Below, in pieces: positions 1 through 6,848 of a stretch of 21,726 bases of DNA; position 1 is the stretch's first letter; every line of letters starts with the position of its first letter. The stretch covers positions 1 through 21,726 of the forward strand of contig CAMWLX010000014.1 of assembly GCA_947175225.1 (NCBI GenBank), given 5' to 3'. The notes under the pieces are model-generated. The model was not told the DNA's origin. It searched no databases and was given only the letters and a program-made list of their open reading frames with translations. Origin of the DNA: an uncultured Porphyromonadaceae bacterium. GTDB taxonomy: Bacteria > Bacteroidota > Bacteroidia > Bacteroidales > Muribaculaceae. The translations under genes and the position numbers were made by a program.

Positions 1-67
1 CCTTACCTACATTTTCTTTAACATCGGCATTTTCACTGACAATGGTTGCATCTGCAAGATAAGAGAT
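1..67 (-). pseudogene. Coding sequence continuing past the amber stop (partial second module)
   Basis: Reading on in the same frame past the TAG at 70-68, this stretch stays open to the window edge and encodes ISYLADATIVSENADVKENV followed by GK. It aligns with residues 34-56 of the upstream module (TGWGADATVIEDAETGCEYN, then VGQ), with ADAT and VG in register after one single-residue gap. It is therefore the start of a second copy of the same module, cut off from the first by one nonsense codon. I infer that the gene once encoded, or by readthrough still encodes, a longer two-module protein. The rest lies outside the window. Confidence 0.6.
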
Positions 68-658
68 CTATTCATGGAACCAAGCGGCTGTTACAGCGTT
101 AGGATCTTCGGGGGTCGGATCTTCGGGGGTCGGATCTTCTACCTCTCCTGATTTAGGAATTAAATTCACAGACTCAACTACTGCTTTTTCAAGACCTTCC
201 GGCCATATGCCACCTTGCCAAACTGCAGCAATCTTTATGAAGTTAAGATGTACGTAACCAGCTCCTTTAAGATCAGCATAGTCACTGAAATTAAATACAT
301 ACTTACCATCAGCGTCAGTATTAACTTTGATATCTACACCGGGACCTTGAAGATCTTGACGATTGAGGTAGAAACGAACAGTGATGCCGGGAGTTGCTAT
401 ACCCTCGATTCCTGAATACTCAGAAAGATTAGCATAAAGGTCGCCATTACAAGATTGAGGACCGATCACCATGTCGCTCTGGCCAAGTTCTTGACCAACG
501 TTGTACTCACAACCGGTTTCTGCATCTTCAATCACGGTAGCATCAGCACCCCAACCTGTCCATTGATGCCACATTTCTGCGGTCAGAGGGGTTGTTTCCT
601 GGGCATTCATGCCCAGGGCAGCCAGAGCGGCTGCACACATCAGTGTTAATTTTTTCAT
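68..658 (-). CDS. Secreted modular protein of unknown function, ended by an in-frame amber stop
   Basis: The 196-residue product has a cleavable signal peptide (MKKLTLMCAAALAALGMNAQ, cleavage after NAQ, no lipobox). One beta-rich module follows (about residues 25-168) that starts with MWHQWTGWGADA. A Pro/Asp/Glu linker (EDPTPEDPTPEDP, about 172-186) comes next, then the first residues of a second module (AAWFHE). I recognise the opening pattern as a recurrent module of secreted Bacteroidales proteins, probably carbohydrate-binding, but cannot name a family. The stop at codon 197 aligns with Trp33 of the first module, so a TGG-to-TAG change is the simplest explanation, and coding continues to position 1. 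The gene follows the terminator at 699-734, so it probably has its own promoter within 659-700, though I see no clear consensus there. Expected location is the periplasm or outside the cell. The truncated product would still contain one whole module. Confidence 0.75.
   Translation of the reverse strand: MKKLTLMCAAALAALGMNAQETTPLTAEMWHQWTGWGADATVIEDAETGCEYNVGQELGQSDMVIGPQSCNGDLYANLSEYSGIEGIATPGITVRFYLNRQDLQGPGVDIKVNTDADGKYVFNFSDYADLKGAGYVHLNFIKIAAVWQGGIWPEGLEKAVVESVNLIPKSGEVEDPTPEDPTPEDPNAVTAAWFHE
102..139 (-). repeat. 15-bp tandem repeat encoding a DPTPE linker
   Basis: The unit GGATCTTCGGGGGTC occurs at 102-116 and 117-131, with a partial third copy at 132-139. On the coding strand it gives the EDPTPEDPTPEDP linker between the two modules. 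The unit is a multiple of three, so gain or loss of copies changes linker length without shifting frame. Confidence 0.8.
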
Positions 659-698
659 GATTTAAATTTGGGTATTTGGGTTATATAAAACGTGTAGG

Positions 699-734
699 AA
701 AAAGGTGTGCCATAATACTGGATCATGGCACACC
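699..734 (-). terminator. Rho-independent terminator after the 481-residue protein gene
   Basis: A perfect 10-bp stem pairs 725-734 with 704-713 (GGTGTGCCAT / ATGGCACACC) around an 11-nt loop. On the minus strand it is followed at once by five T residues (703-699). It starts 16 bases after the stop of the upstream gene and separates it from the 196-residue protein gene. Confidence 0.75.
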
Positions 735-750
735 CCATCTTTAACCAATA

Positions 751-2196
751 TTACTTATTGATAAATTTCTTGCCGTTCTTGATTACGATACCACGGTAAG
801 ATTCATCGACACGCTGGCCATAGATGTTGTAGATAACATCGTTTGCCTTAGCAGCAGCTACGCCTTCAACTGCAGTGTCTTCACCACCTTTCTGGAACCA
901 GAGCTTAACATTGTCGACATAAGTCTGGCAGTTGCATGGGAAGAAACCGATAGAGATATAGAAAGAAGTGAATTTGCCAAATTCCTCCTGTACTTGTTCC
1001 GGATTCCAAGTAACGCTTTCTTTTACATTCTCACCATTGTCATCGAGCACAGGCTCACCATTTTCGTCGACTACATTCTGATCGAAAGTACGTTCTTTCC
1101 ATTCAAATGCAGAAGGACGGAACTCTATGTGATGCCATTCATTAACTGAAGGAAGCTGAGCATTGCCGGCAGAAGTACCGTCGCCAACCGGATGCCATCC
1201 CCAAGGATAAACATCTTTGATACGGATAAGAGGAGCACCGTTTCTTGCATCGGAAGAGTTACCATTAGTGTAGTCTTCACCCGGGATATCAGTCTCATAG
1301 ATGTCATATTCTACAAGGCGGAGATCATCAGCTGTATATCCTTCCGGAACGATTACAGGCTGAGTGATGAAAATAGGAGTCCAACCGGAATAGATGATAT
1401 GAGCACAATTGTTGTTGTAGTCGTCCGGACCCTTGTCGATGATCATGTCAGGACGGTTGAAAGATCCACCGTTAGATCCAAGATATGGAGAGAAGTATCC
1501 ATCCTCGCCTTCTCCTGAAACTTCCCATTCGTCGAAGCTGAATTCAACACAAGCTGCAGAAGTCTTGTCGAGAGCAGCCTCGTCTTTTTCACGCTGAGTC
1601 ACTTCTTTTTCAAGATAGAAAGTAACGCTCTTGATATAGTAGTTGGAAGAGCCGTTGGCACCCATACAGAAGTCAAAGACAGCAGGAGCACCAGTGTAAG
1701 GATCCGCATTTTCGCCTGCTGTGAATTCAGAGGGGTCGAAAGCCAAAGTGTTCCATTCGTCAACTGCTACCTCTTCTGCATAGTTGAGAGGATTTGTCTG
1801 ATTTCTGAGCTGGATAGCGAAAGGAACATTGTCAGGCTGAGTTGGCTTATATTCCACCTCAATCAAAAGCACATTGGAGAAATTGAAGCCTGAAGGAAGA
1901 GCCAAGTTCTCATAGCGAGTCATAGTGCTCCAAGATGGATAGCCAGCTTCATTGACAGCCTCAGTTCCATCTTCAAGGATAGTCACACCGTCGACAAGAA
2001 GAAGGTTGCCTTCATCGGTAGCGACAACCGCCATGTGGTCGTTTGGCGCACCCCAGAATGAGTTGAGCTTGAAGCCAACTTCTTTCTGAGTGAAATCGAT
2101 AACATACTCTGTAGAAAGAGTCTCAGCATATGCATTCACTGCAAACATGCCTGCCAGCGCTAAGGCTGAGAATGATTTCAGATAATGATAATTCAT
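751..2196 (-). CDS. Secreted two-module protein with a T9SS-type C-terminal tail, function unknown
   Basis: The 481-residue protein begins with a signal peptide (MNYHYLKSFSALALAGMFAVNAYA, cleavage after AYA, no lipobox). Two beta-rich modules follow, about residues 27-196 and 215-436. Each ends in a strand motif typical of jelly-roll binding domains (SNYYIKSVTFYLEK and CQTYVDNVKLWFQK), and they are joined by a short charged linker. Residues 376-391 hold an internal near-repeat (DENGEPV/DDNGENV). The C-terminus (VIYNIYGQRVDESYRGIVIK and on) matches the IYNxxGQRV...GKK tail of Bacteroidota extracellular proteins, related to type IX secretion sorting domains. Whether this organism has type IX secretion cannot be judged here. 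No catalytic motif is recognised; a glycan-binding or wall-associated role is inferred from the context. It has its own terminator and lies 175 bp after the main operon. Confidence 0.8.
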   Translation of the reverse strand: MNYHYLKSFSALALAGMFAVNAYAETLSTEYVIDFTQKEVGFKLNSFWGAPNDHMAVVATDEGNLLLVDGVTILEDGTEAVNEAGYPSWSTMTRYENLALPSGFNFSNVLLIEVEYKPTQPDNVPFAIQLRNQTNPLNYAEEVAVDEWNTLAFDPSEFTAGENADPYTGAPAVFDFCMGANGSSNYYIKSVTFYLEKEVTQREKDEAALDKTSAACVEFSFDEWEVSGEGEDGYFSPYLGSNGGSFNRPDMIIDKGPDDYNNNCAHIIYSGWTPIFITQPVIVPEGYTADDLRLVEYDIYETDIPGEDYTNGNSSDARNGAPLIRIKDVYPWGWHPVGDGTSAGNAQLPSVNEWHHIEFRPSAFEWKERTFDQNVVDENGEPVLDDNGENVKESVTWNPEQVQEEFGKFTSFYISIGFFPCNCQTYVDNVKLWFQKGGEDTAVEGVAAAKANDVIYNIYGQRVDESYRGIVIKNGKKFINK

Positions 2197-2264
2197 AAGA
2201 AATCTTTTTTAAGGTTAATAAAAATAGTATTGTTTGTTTTTGAATATTAAAAGTATGATAAATC

Positions 2265-2348
2265 GCCTCTCCGAGGCTTTCTTGAACTTGTTGTATACCC
2301 CAGGCTAAAGCCTGGGGTTTTTAATAATTATCAGGTCTCCGACCTGAT
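2265..2348. repeat. Cluster of three short palindromes, REP/BIME-like
   Basis: Three perfect hairpins lie within 84 bp between the GH10-like gene and the next gene. They are GCCTC-TCC-GAGGC (2265-2277), ACCCCAGGCT-AA-AGCCTGGGGT (2297-2318) and ATCAGGTC-TCC-GACCTGAT (2330-2348). The first and third share a TCC loop. The middle one is followed by T residues on the plus strand (2318-2322) and by only a weak U-containing stretch on the coding strand. The arrangement resembles repetitive extragenic palindromes mobilised by REP-associated tyrosine transposases. It could also end or attenuate transcription from the operon, or protect the 3' end of its mRNA. The REP assignment is inferred from form only. 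Confidence 0.55.
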
Positions 2349-2371
2349 TTCAGCTATTGATATCGGGATTG

Positions 2372-4012
2372 CTATTTGGAGAGGGCTTTTACTATGCCTT
2401 CATAGACAAAGCTTCGATTGCCATTTTGCTGCCAAGGAGCTGTCTCAGAAGCTGTATCGAAGATTGATGAGAATGATATGCACTTGGCATTATTGCCAAG
2501 CTCGGCAATGAATGTAGATATGATCAAATTATAATACTCGCCGACTGCCTTACGCTGCTCAACTGACAAGTTGATAGGATTGGACTGGACACCATTCTCA
2601 TTAATCACATTAATCTTGAGAGAAGAAATTCTCACCGGCTTTCCAAGAGAAGCAAGACTCTTAATGCAGGCTTCAGTGGCTACATCATTTGAAGACTTAG
2701 CAGCCGGATCAAGATTGCAAGTGGCATTGAGGACAATATTGATGCCGTCAACTTTCACTCCATTGCTCTCCAAATTTTGAATTTCTGCCTTAAGCTGAGC
2801 TATCTCTGATGAAATTTCATCACCCATAGCAAGAGTCTGGCTAACGTAGAACTTCACATCACCGCCAGCTTTGGCAATGACAGACTTCTCGACATCGGCA
2901 AGATATTTATCACCAAGATAGTCGCTCCAAATGAACTTAGCATTCACTGTCTCAAGAGGTTGATCAAAGATCACATAATCCTTAACAGAGGGAGCACAAA
3001 TGTCGGTGATTCCATCTATCCATTTGTAGAGTTCGCCATTGATGATTTCTGTCTTCTCTTCCGGCGACTTTACAATCACTGTGTCATCACCTGTGCGGTG
3101 TTCCAGACGAATGGAGATATCATCGACGCAGCAACTTACGCCTGAGCCATAAGCACCAACAGCAAGCTTGAATTTATTCACCTTGAGTTCTGCCTCCTTA
3201 AACTTAATGTTGGAGAGATCGAAAATGTAGTCTTCCCATTTTCCCTTGTTAAGATAAGGATTACTCTTGTCGTTGAAACCGGAACCTTCGATCTGAATTC
3301 TTGCGGAAGTTGGGGTGCCTTCGAGCAACAGGCATTTCAAATTCACTCTTGACACATCTGCAAGGGTAAAACCTTCAGGAAGAGTCACCTCAATCATAGG
3401 AACGTCCATAGTCAATTTAGTTCCGCCAAGCACTTTCCCTTGCTCTCCGAGAGGATCTTCCATAATTTCTACCTTAACGCTTCCGGCACCTTTCTTCTGA
3501 GAAGGATAAGCAGTGCCTATGACATCATTCTCGAAATCTGTAATCAAGATTTCCTCGCTCCAAGGCTGATAAGGGATCACTACATCCTGAAGAAGGGAAT
3601 TCAAATAGAATGCAGGGATATTGACATTGGAACAAAGGGCAGGACCAAAAACATTGACACCGGCTTTCTCTGCGGTCTCCACAAGATTAGAAAGAGGAGT
3701 GAAATCATATGCGTTGGCTTCATTGACCAGAGCTGAAGGAGTAATGCTGACTGCACTTTCCACCTCACTGAAATTAGTCTTGACAATACTGAAGGCTAAT
3801 TCCTCGGCAGCGAATACATCAGGATTGACAGCCACTCCCAAAGAGATGCCAGACTTGGAAGCATACTCAGGAAGGATCCCATAAGCTGCTATTTGCTCGT
3901 CGAGCTCGACGCTTTCGGGCTTATCCATCTTGAAGTCACCCTCATAACCATGAGCACAAGATGCCACTGCGAGGGCGAGTGCCGGAAAAGTGTAAATAAA
4001 TATCTTTTTCAT
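2372..4012 (-). CDS. Catalytically dead GH10-like surface lipoprotein with inserted binding module
   Basis: The 546-residue protein has a lipoprotein signal (LAVASC, Cys19). Residues about 38-152 and 325-546 follow the two halves of a GH10 beta-1,4-xylanase barrel. Between them, at about 155-305, sits a jelly-roll insert like the CBM4/9/22 type found in Bacteroidetes Xyn10 proteins. GH10 landmarks can be placed without gaps. The family TAENxMK appears as ESAVSIT (85-91). GHTLVWHSQxPAWF appears as GPALCSNVNIPAFY (123-136). The acid/base motif VVNEP appears as IFDQP (348-352, Glu to Gln351). The nucleophile motif ITELD appears as ISSLK (462-466, Glu to Ser464). Both catalytic Glu and most subsite -1 contacts are lost, so hydrolysis is unlikely. 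It is the last gene of the susCD operon, 19 bp after the DUF1735 gene, in the place of xyn10C in xus clusters. The inferred role is surface glycan binding. The stop is a genuine TAG. Confidence 0.8.
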   Translation of the reverse strand: MKKIFIYTFPALALAVASCAHGYEGDFKMDKPESVELDEQIAAYGILPEYASKSGISLGVAVNPDVFAAEELAFSIVKTNFSEVESAVSITPSALVNEANAYDFTPLSNLVETAEKAGVNVFGPALCSNVNIPAFYLNSLLQDVVIPYQPWSEEILITDFENDVIGTAYPSQKKGAGSVKVEIMEDPLGEQGKVLGGTKLTMDVPMIEVTLPEGFTLADVSRVNLKCLLLEGTPTSARIQIEGSGFNDKSNPYLNKGKWEDYIFDLSNIKFKEAELKVNKFKLAVGAYGSGVSCCVDDISIRLEHRTGDDTVIVKSPEEKTEIINGELYKWIDGITDICAPSVKDYVIFDQPLETVNAKFIWSDYLGDKYLADVEKSVIAKAGGDVKFYVSQTLAMGDEISSEIAQLKAEIQNLESNGVKVDGINIVLNATCNLDPAAKSSNDVATEACIKSLASLGKPVRISSLKINVINENGVQSNPINLSVEQRKAVGEYYNLIISTFIAELGNNAKCISFSSIFDTASETAPWQQNGNRSFVYEGIVKALSK

Positions 4013-4031
4013 ATTTTACAAAAATTGAGGG

Positions 4032-5063
4032 TTATTTCCTTTCAATGCTGAAAGCCTGTGCGCCATAGACATTGCGAGTGCGAAGCACAAGAGTGTCGCG
4101 GGAAGCAAAATTCATGTTCAAGGCCGGCACATCCAAAGTGTAGTCGAGATATATAGCATCACGATCCTTACCGCCAAGGCTATTCTTTTCACCCTTTGCC
4201 ACAAACTTACCTGAACCGGAGACATTGGCACCTTCTGTGGCAGAAGAGAGTGTGCAAGAATTATCGTCGTTGAAAGTGAGGGCTACATTGAATGTGTGAT
4301 CGTTGCCGCCTGCATCTTTCACCTTTATCGGAAGGATATCTTCTTTGAAAGCAGAGGTGTTGAGATCTACGACCTCATCGTTCTCTACATATTGGCTATG
4401 ACGAACAATGGTAGAGCTCTGACCATCGAGAGTAGCATTATCGACACCTCTTCTCAGATACTGACCATGCCATTGATTGGCGAATTTAACTCCATAGAGC
4501 ATAAAATTTTTGGGTTGGACTGACCAATGAGCATCATTTGTCAGCACCGGATTTTCATCTGTTGGAGTCCCGGTCAAGATACGGTCGGCTCCGGCGACAT
4601 CTGTCATGAGGACCGGAATGACATAGCATTGTCCTACCGACTTCGGGTCGGCGAAAAATTTATCGGTCAGATGCACCTTTACCCCCCCCTGGATGCTACC
4701 TTTGGGGATATTGATTTTATTACTCTCAATAGTGTAATAGTCTTCCGGCATCACTTCTACGAGCTGGTCAGTATCCTTGAAATAGAACCCATCGACGAGA
4801 GAAGGATCTACAATATAGTCGATTATTACATTATTCTTGTTGGTGTATCCACCGCCCCATGCAGCGACTATACTCACCTCATGGTTGTTGTCGGCTGTCA
4901 GGTCTACAAACTCATCGGTGCCAAGTTGGATGGTACGCATACCGTACTGATTGGCAAAATATACTGTCTGATAGTCGAAGTCCGGGAACTCATTGTCACC
5001 ATTATGGCAGGCAGTAAGCAGAGCCAAGGCAGCGAATGCCGGGATTATAAATTTGCGTTTCAT
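4032..5063 (-). CDS. DUF1735/DUF4361-type surface glycan-binding lipoprotein (XusE/SusE position)
   Basis: I chose the ATG at 5063-5061 (MKRKFIIPAFAALALLTAC), giving 343 residues. This places the lipobox Cys at residue 19, as in the neighbouring lipoproteins, and leaves 13 bp after the susD2 stop. An ATG nine codons further upstream would overlap susD2 and add an untypical N-terminus. The N-terminal half (VYFANQYGMRTIQLGTDEF onward) fits the BT_3987-like/DUF1735 domain. The C-terminal half (WHGQYLRRG ... FSIERK) fits DUF4361. Such proteins sit on the cell surface after SusD and bind the target glycan. The position between susD2 and the GH10-like gene corresponds to xusE. The gene contains a run of eight G on its coding strand (4689-4682). 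Confidence 0.85.
   Translation of the reverse strand: MKRKFIIPAFAALALLTACHNGDNEFPDFDYQTVYFANQYGMRTIQLGTDEFVDLTADNNHEVSIVAAWGGGYTNKNNVIIDYIVDPSLVDGFYFKDTDQLVEVMPEDYYTIESNKINIPKGSIQGGVKVHLTDKFFADPKSVGQCYVIPVLMTDVAGADRILTGTPTDENPVLTNDAHWSVQPKNFMLYGVKFANQWHGQYLRRGVDNATLDGQSSTIVRHSQYVENDEVVDLNTSAFKEDILPIKVKDAGGNDHTFNVALTFNDDNSCTLSSATEGANVSGSGKFVAKGEKNSLGGKDRDAIYLDYTLDVPALNMNFASRDTLVLRTRNVYGAQAFSIERK
4682..4689 (-). repeat. Run of eight G inside the DUF1735-type gene
   Basis: The coding strand reads CAG GGG GGG GTA, encoding QGGV. It is the longest G/C homopolymer I noticed in the window. A one-base slip would shift the frame in the middle of the protein, so it is a possible mutation or phase-variation hotspot and a likely place for sequencing error. 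The frame is intact as given. Confidence 0.6.
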
Positions 5064-5076
5064 AAGATAGATCAGA

Positions 5077-6834
5077 TTAATGCCAGCCATTGTTCTGCTG
5101 GAGATTGCTATATTTAAGGATTTCAGACTGCGGGATCGGAGGATAGTTCATATAGTCATCAAAGTCGCGGGTCTCCACATCAATGATCTTATAAGTGCCA
5201 TCAGCTTGCCAGTCGATACCTTTCACTGTCTCATTAAGATTTAGTTTCCAACGACGGAGATCCCAGAATCGGGAGTTTTCGAAGCAGAGTTCGATGCGGC
5301 GTTCGTTGCGAATAAGCTCTCTCATCTTTTCCTTAGAGGCTGCGCACTCCTCAAGATAAGCATCCCCATTGGATGCTCCTATGCCTGCACGCTGACGGAT
5401 AGCCTTTATCACATCGTAGGCAGAGAAGCCATTGCCGCCATCAGTCTTCGGACCATAAGCCTCATTGGCAGCCTCTGCATAGTTGAGATAAATCTCAGTG
5501 TAGCGCACACGTGGGTTATAGTGAGCCTTTGTGGTAGATGAGCCGGCTGTGCAGTTGACATCCATACGGAGACGTTTCTTCATGTAGTAGCCGGTGCGGG
5601 AAGAGCGTTGCTCCACACCGCTTATACCGTTAGTGGTGCCGGATACTGTAGAAATTGTAACGTTGTCGACACCCACTTTTGTGCTACCATTGTAGATGAT
5701 ATAAGCACTCAATCGAGGATCACGGTTAGCATATGGATTAGTAGCATCATAGTCGCCTGCCATACTGATAGGATATCCGCTTACAGTCGGGAACGCATCG
5801 ACAAGATTCTGCGACGGATTCATACGTCCGTTGCCGTTAAGGCTCGGCGGAAGATTGTCAGACTCCGTGTTGTTGTTGTCAGCCACATTCTCACGCCAGA
5901 TGATTTCTGCCGGATTGACGCCTTCTTTGAGATTGTCGGCATATGCACCAAGATAATATTCATAAGAACCAGCCTTGATGCCATCAACTCCATTATTTTC
6001 CTTCAGCAGGTCGGCTGCAGCCTTAGCAGCATCAGCCCATGATGCAGTGTTGCCGAAGCCATCGCTTGCTGCGAGAAGAGTGACGCGAGAAAGATAAGCC
6101 TGAGCAATACGTCCGCTTACGAGCTGACGGAAGTGGGCACCCATGGTGCGGTTGTAGATTGCCACGTCGGTAGTATACTGAGTGTACTTTGCAGGCACCT
6201 CTGCGAGATCCTCATAGTCGAGAGGGAGAATCTCAATCGCTGCGTTCAAGTCAGCCTTGATCTTATCGACACAATCCTTGAAAGCAGGACGAGCCATAGC
6301 TGCATTCATGTCATCGTTGGCGCCGAGATAGCTTTCAAGATATGGCACACCGAGAAGATTTCCGGCTGCGTCATAGCCTGAATGTGCGCGAAGCAGCTGA
6401 TAGTGGAGGATTGCACGCAGGCCGTAAGCCTCACCACGGAGACGGACAGCGAGCATTGCGCGACGCTCAGGATCAGAGCTCCATTCCACTTCATCAATCT
6501 TTGAAAGGAACTGATTTATGTATTGGATTCCGGTATAAGACCCGGACCATTCGTTGATGCCTGTCCAAGAAGAAGCAGTCCATCCACCGGTAGCCATGTT
6601 ACGATATCCTTCACCGTTTTGGTTTACGACGGCGTTGTCTGTGGCATATTCAGTATTGTTATAGTAGCCCGAGAGGGAACTATAGGCTCTGGTAAGGAAA
6701 CCCATAGCGAAGTCCGGCTCTGTCTGCATTTGGTCGAGATCCTTGAAGTTCTGCTTAGCAGGCTCGAAAAGATCGTCGCAGCTTGTGAATCCGAGCGATG
6801 CAACTGCCAATAATGTATATAATATTTTTTTCAT
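5077..6834 (-). CDS. susD: SusD/RagB-family surface lipoprotein (second pair)
   Basis: The 585-residue protein has a lipoprotein signal (VASLGFTSC, Cys19) followed by acidic residues (DDLFEP), as in surface-exported Bacteroidota lipoproteins. The N-terminal SusD-like region and the alpha-helical TPR-type core (LRGEAYGLRAILHYQLLRAH; KIKADLNAAIEILP) are present. So is the C-terminal RagB/SusD part (YTEIYLNYAEAANEAYG; ELIRNERRIELCFENSRFWD), which ends in YPPIPQSEI and the family NNGW terminus. SusD proteins cap the SusC barrel and capture oligosaccharides for import. It starts 14 bp after the susC2 stop, so the two are surely co-expressed and pair as one transporter. Ligand residues cannot be assigned from sequence alone. 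Confidence 0.95.
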   Translation of the reverse strand: MKKILYTLLAVASLGFTSCDDLFEPAKQNFKDLDQMQTEPDFAMGFLTRAYSSLSGYYNNTEYATDNAVVNQNGEGYRNMATGGWTASSWTGINEWSGSYTGIQYINQFLSKIDEVEWSSDPERRAMLAVRLRGEAYGLRAILHYQLLRAHSGYDAAGNLLGVPYLESYLGANDDMNAAMARPAFKDCVDKIKADLNAAIEILPLDYEDLAEVPAKYTQYTTDVAIYNRTMGAHFRQLVSGRIAQAYLSRVTLLAASDGFGNTASWADAAKAAADLLKENNGVDGIKAGSYEYYLGAYADNLKEGVNPAEIIWRENVADNNNTESDNLPPSLNGNGRMNPSQNLVDAFPTVSGYPISMAGDYDATNPYANRDPRLSAYIIYNGSTKVGVDNVTISTVSGTTNGISGVEQRSSRTGYYMKKRLRMDVNCTAGSSTTKAHYNPRVRYTEIYLNYAEAANEAYGPKTDGGNGFSAYDVIKAIRQRAGIGASNGDAYLEECAASKEKMRELIRNERRIELCFENSRFWDLRRWKLNLNETVKGIDWQADGTYKIIDVETRDFDDYMNYPPIPQSEILKYSNLQQNNGWH

Positions 6835-6848
6835 GTTATTTCAGATAA

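Noticed and set aside
68..70. Recoding of TAG as a sense codon throughout the genome
   Set aside because: The GH10-like gene ends with TAG at 2374-2372 at the natural end of the barrel, and the other genes whose ends I checked use TAA. Local nonsense mutation or readthrough is simpler.
2297..2322. Plus-strand intrinsic terminator
   Set aside because: The hairpin is followed by T residues only in the plus direction, but no plus-strand gene precedes it. It fits better as one member of the palindrome cluster.
5064..5090. Upstream ATG of the DUF1735-type lipoprotein
   Set aside because: It overlaps the end of susD2 and adds MAGINLIYL in front of a complete lipoprotein signal. The ATG at 5063 puts the Cys at residue 19, like its neighbours.
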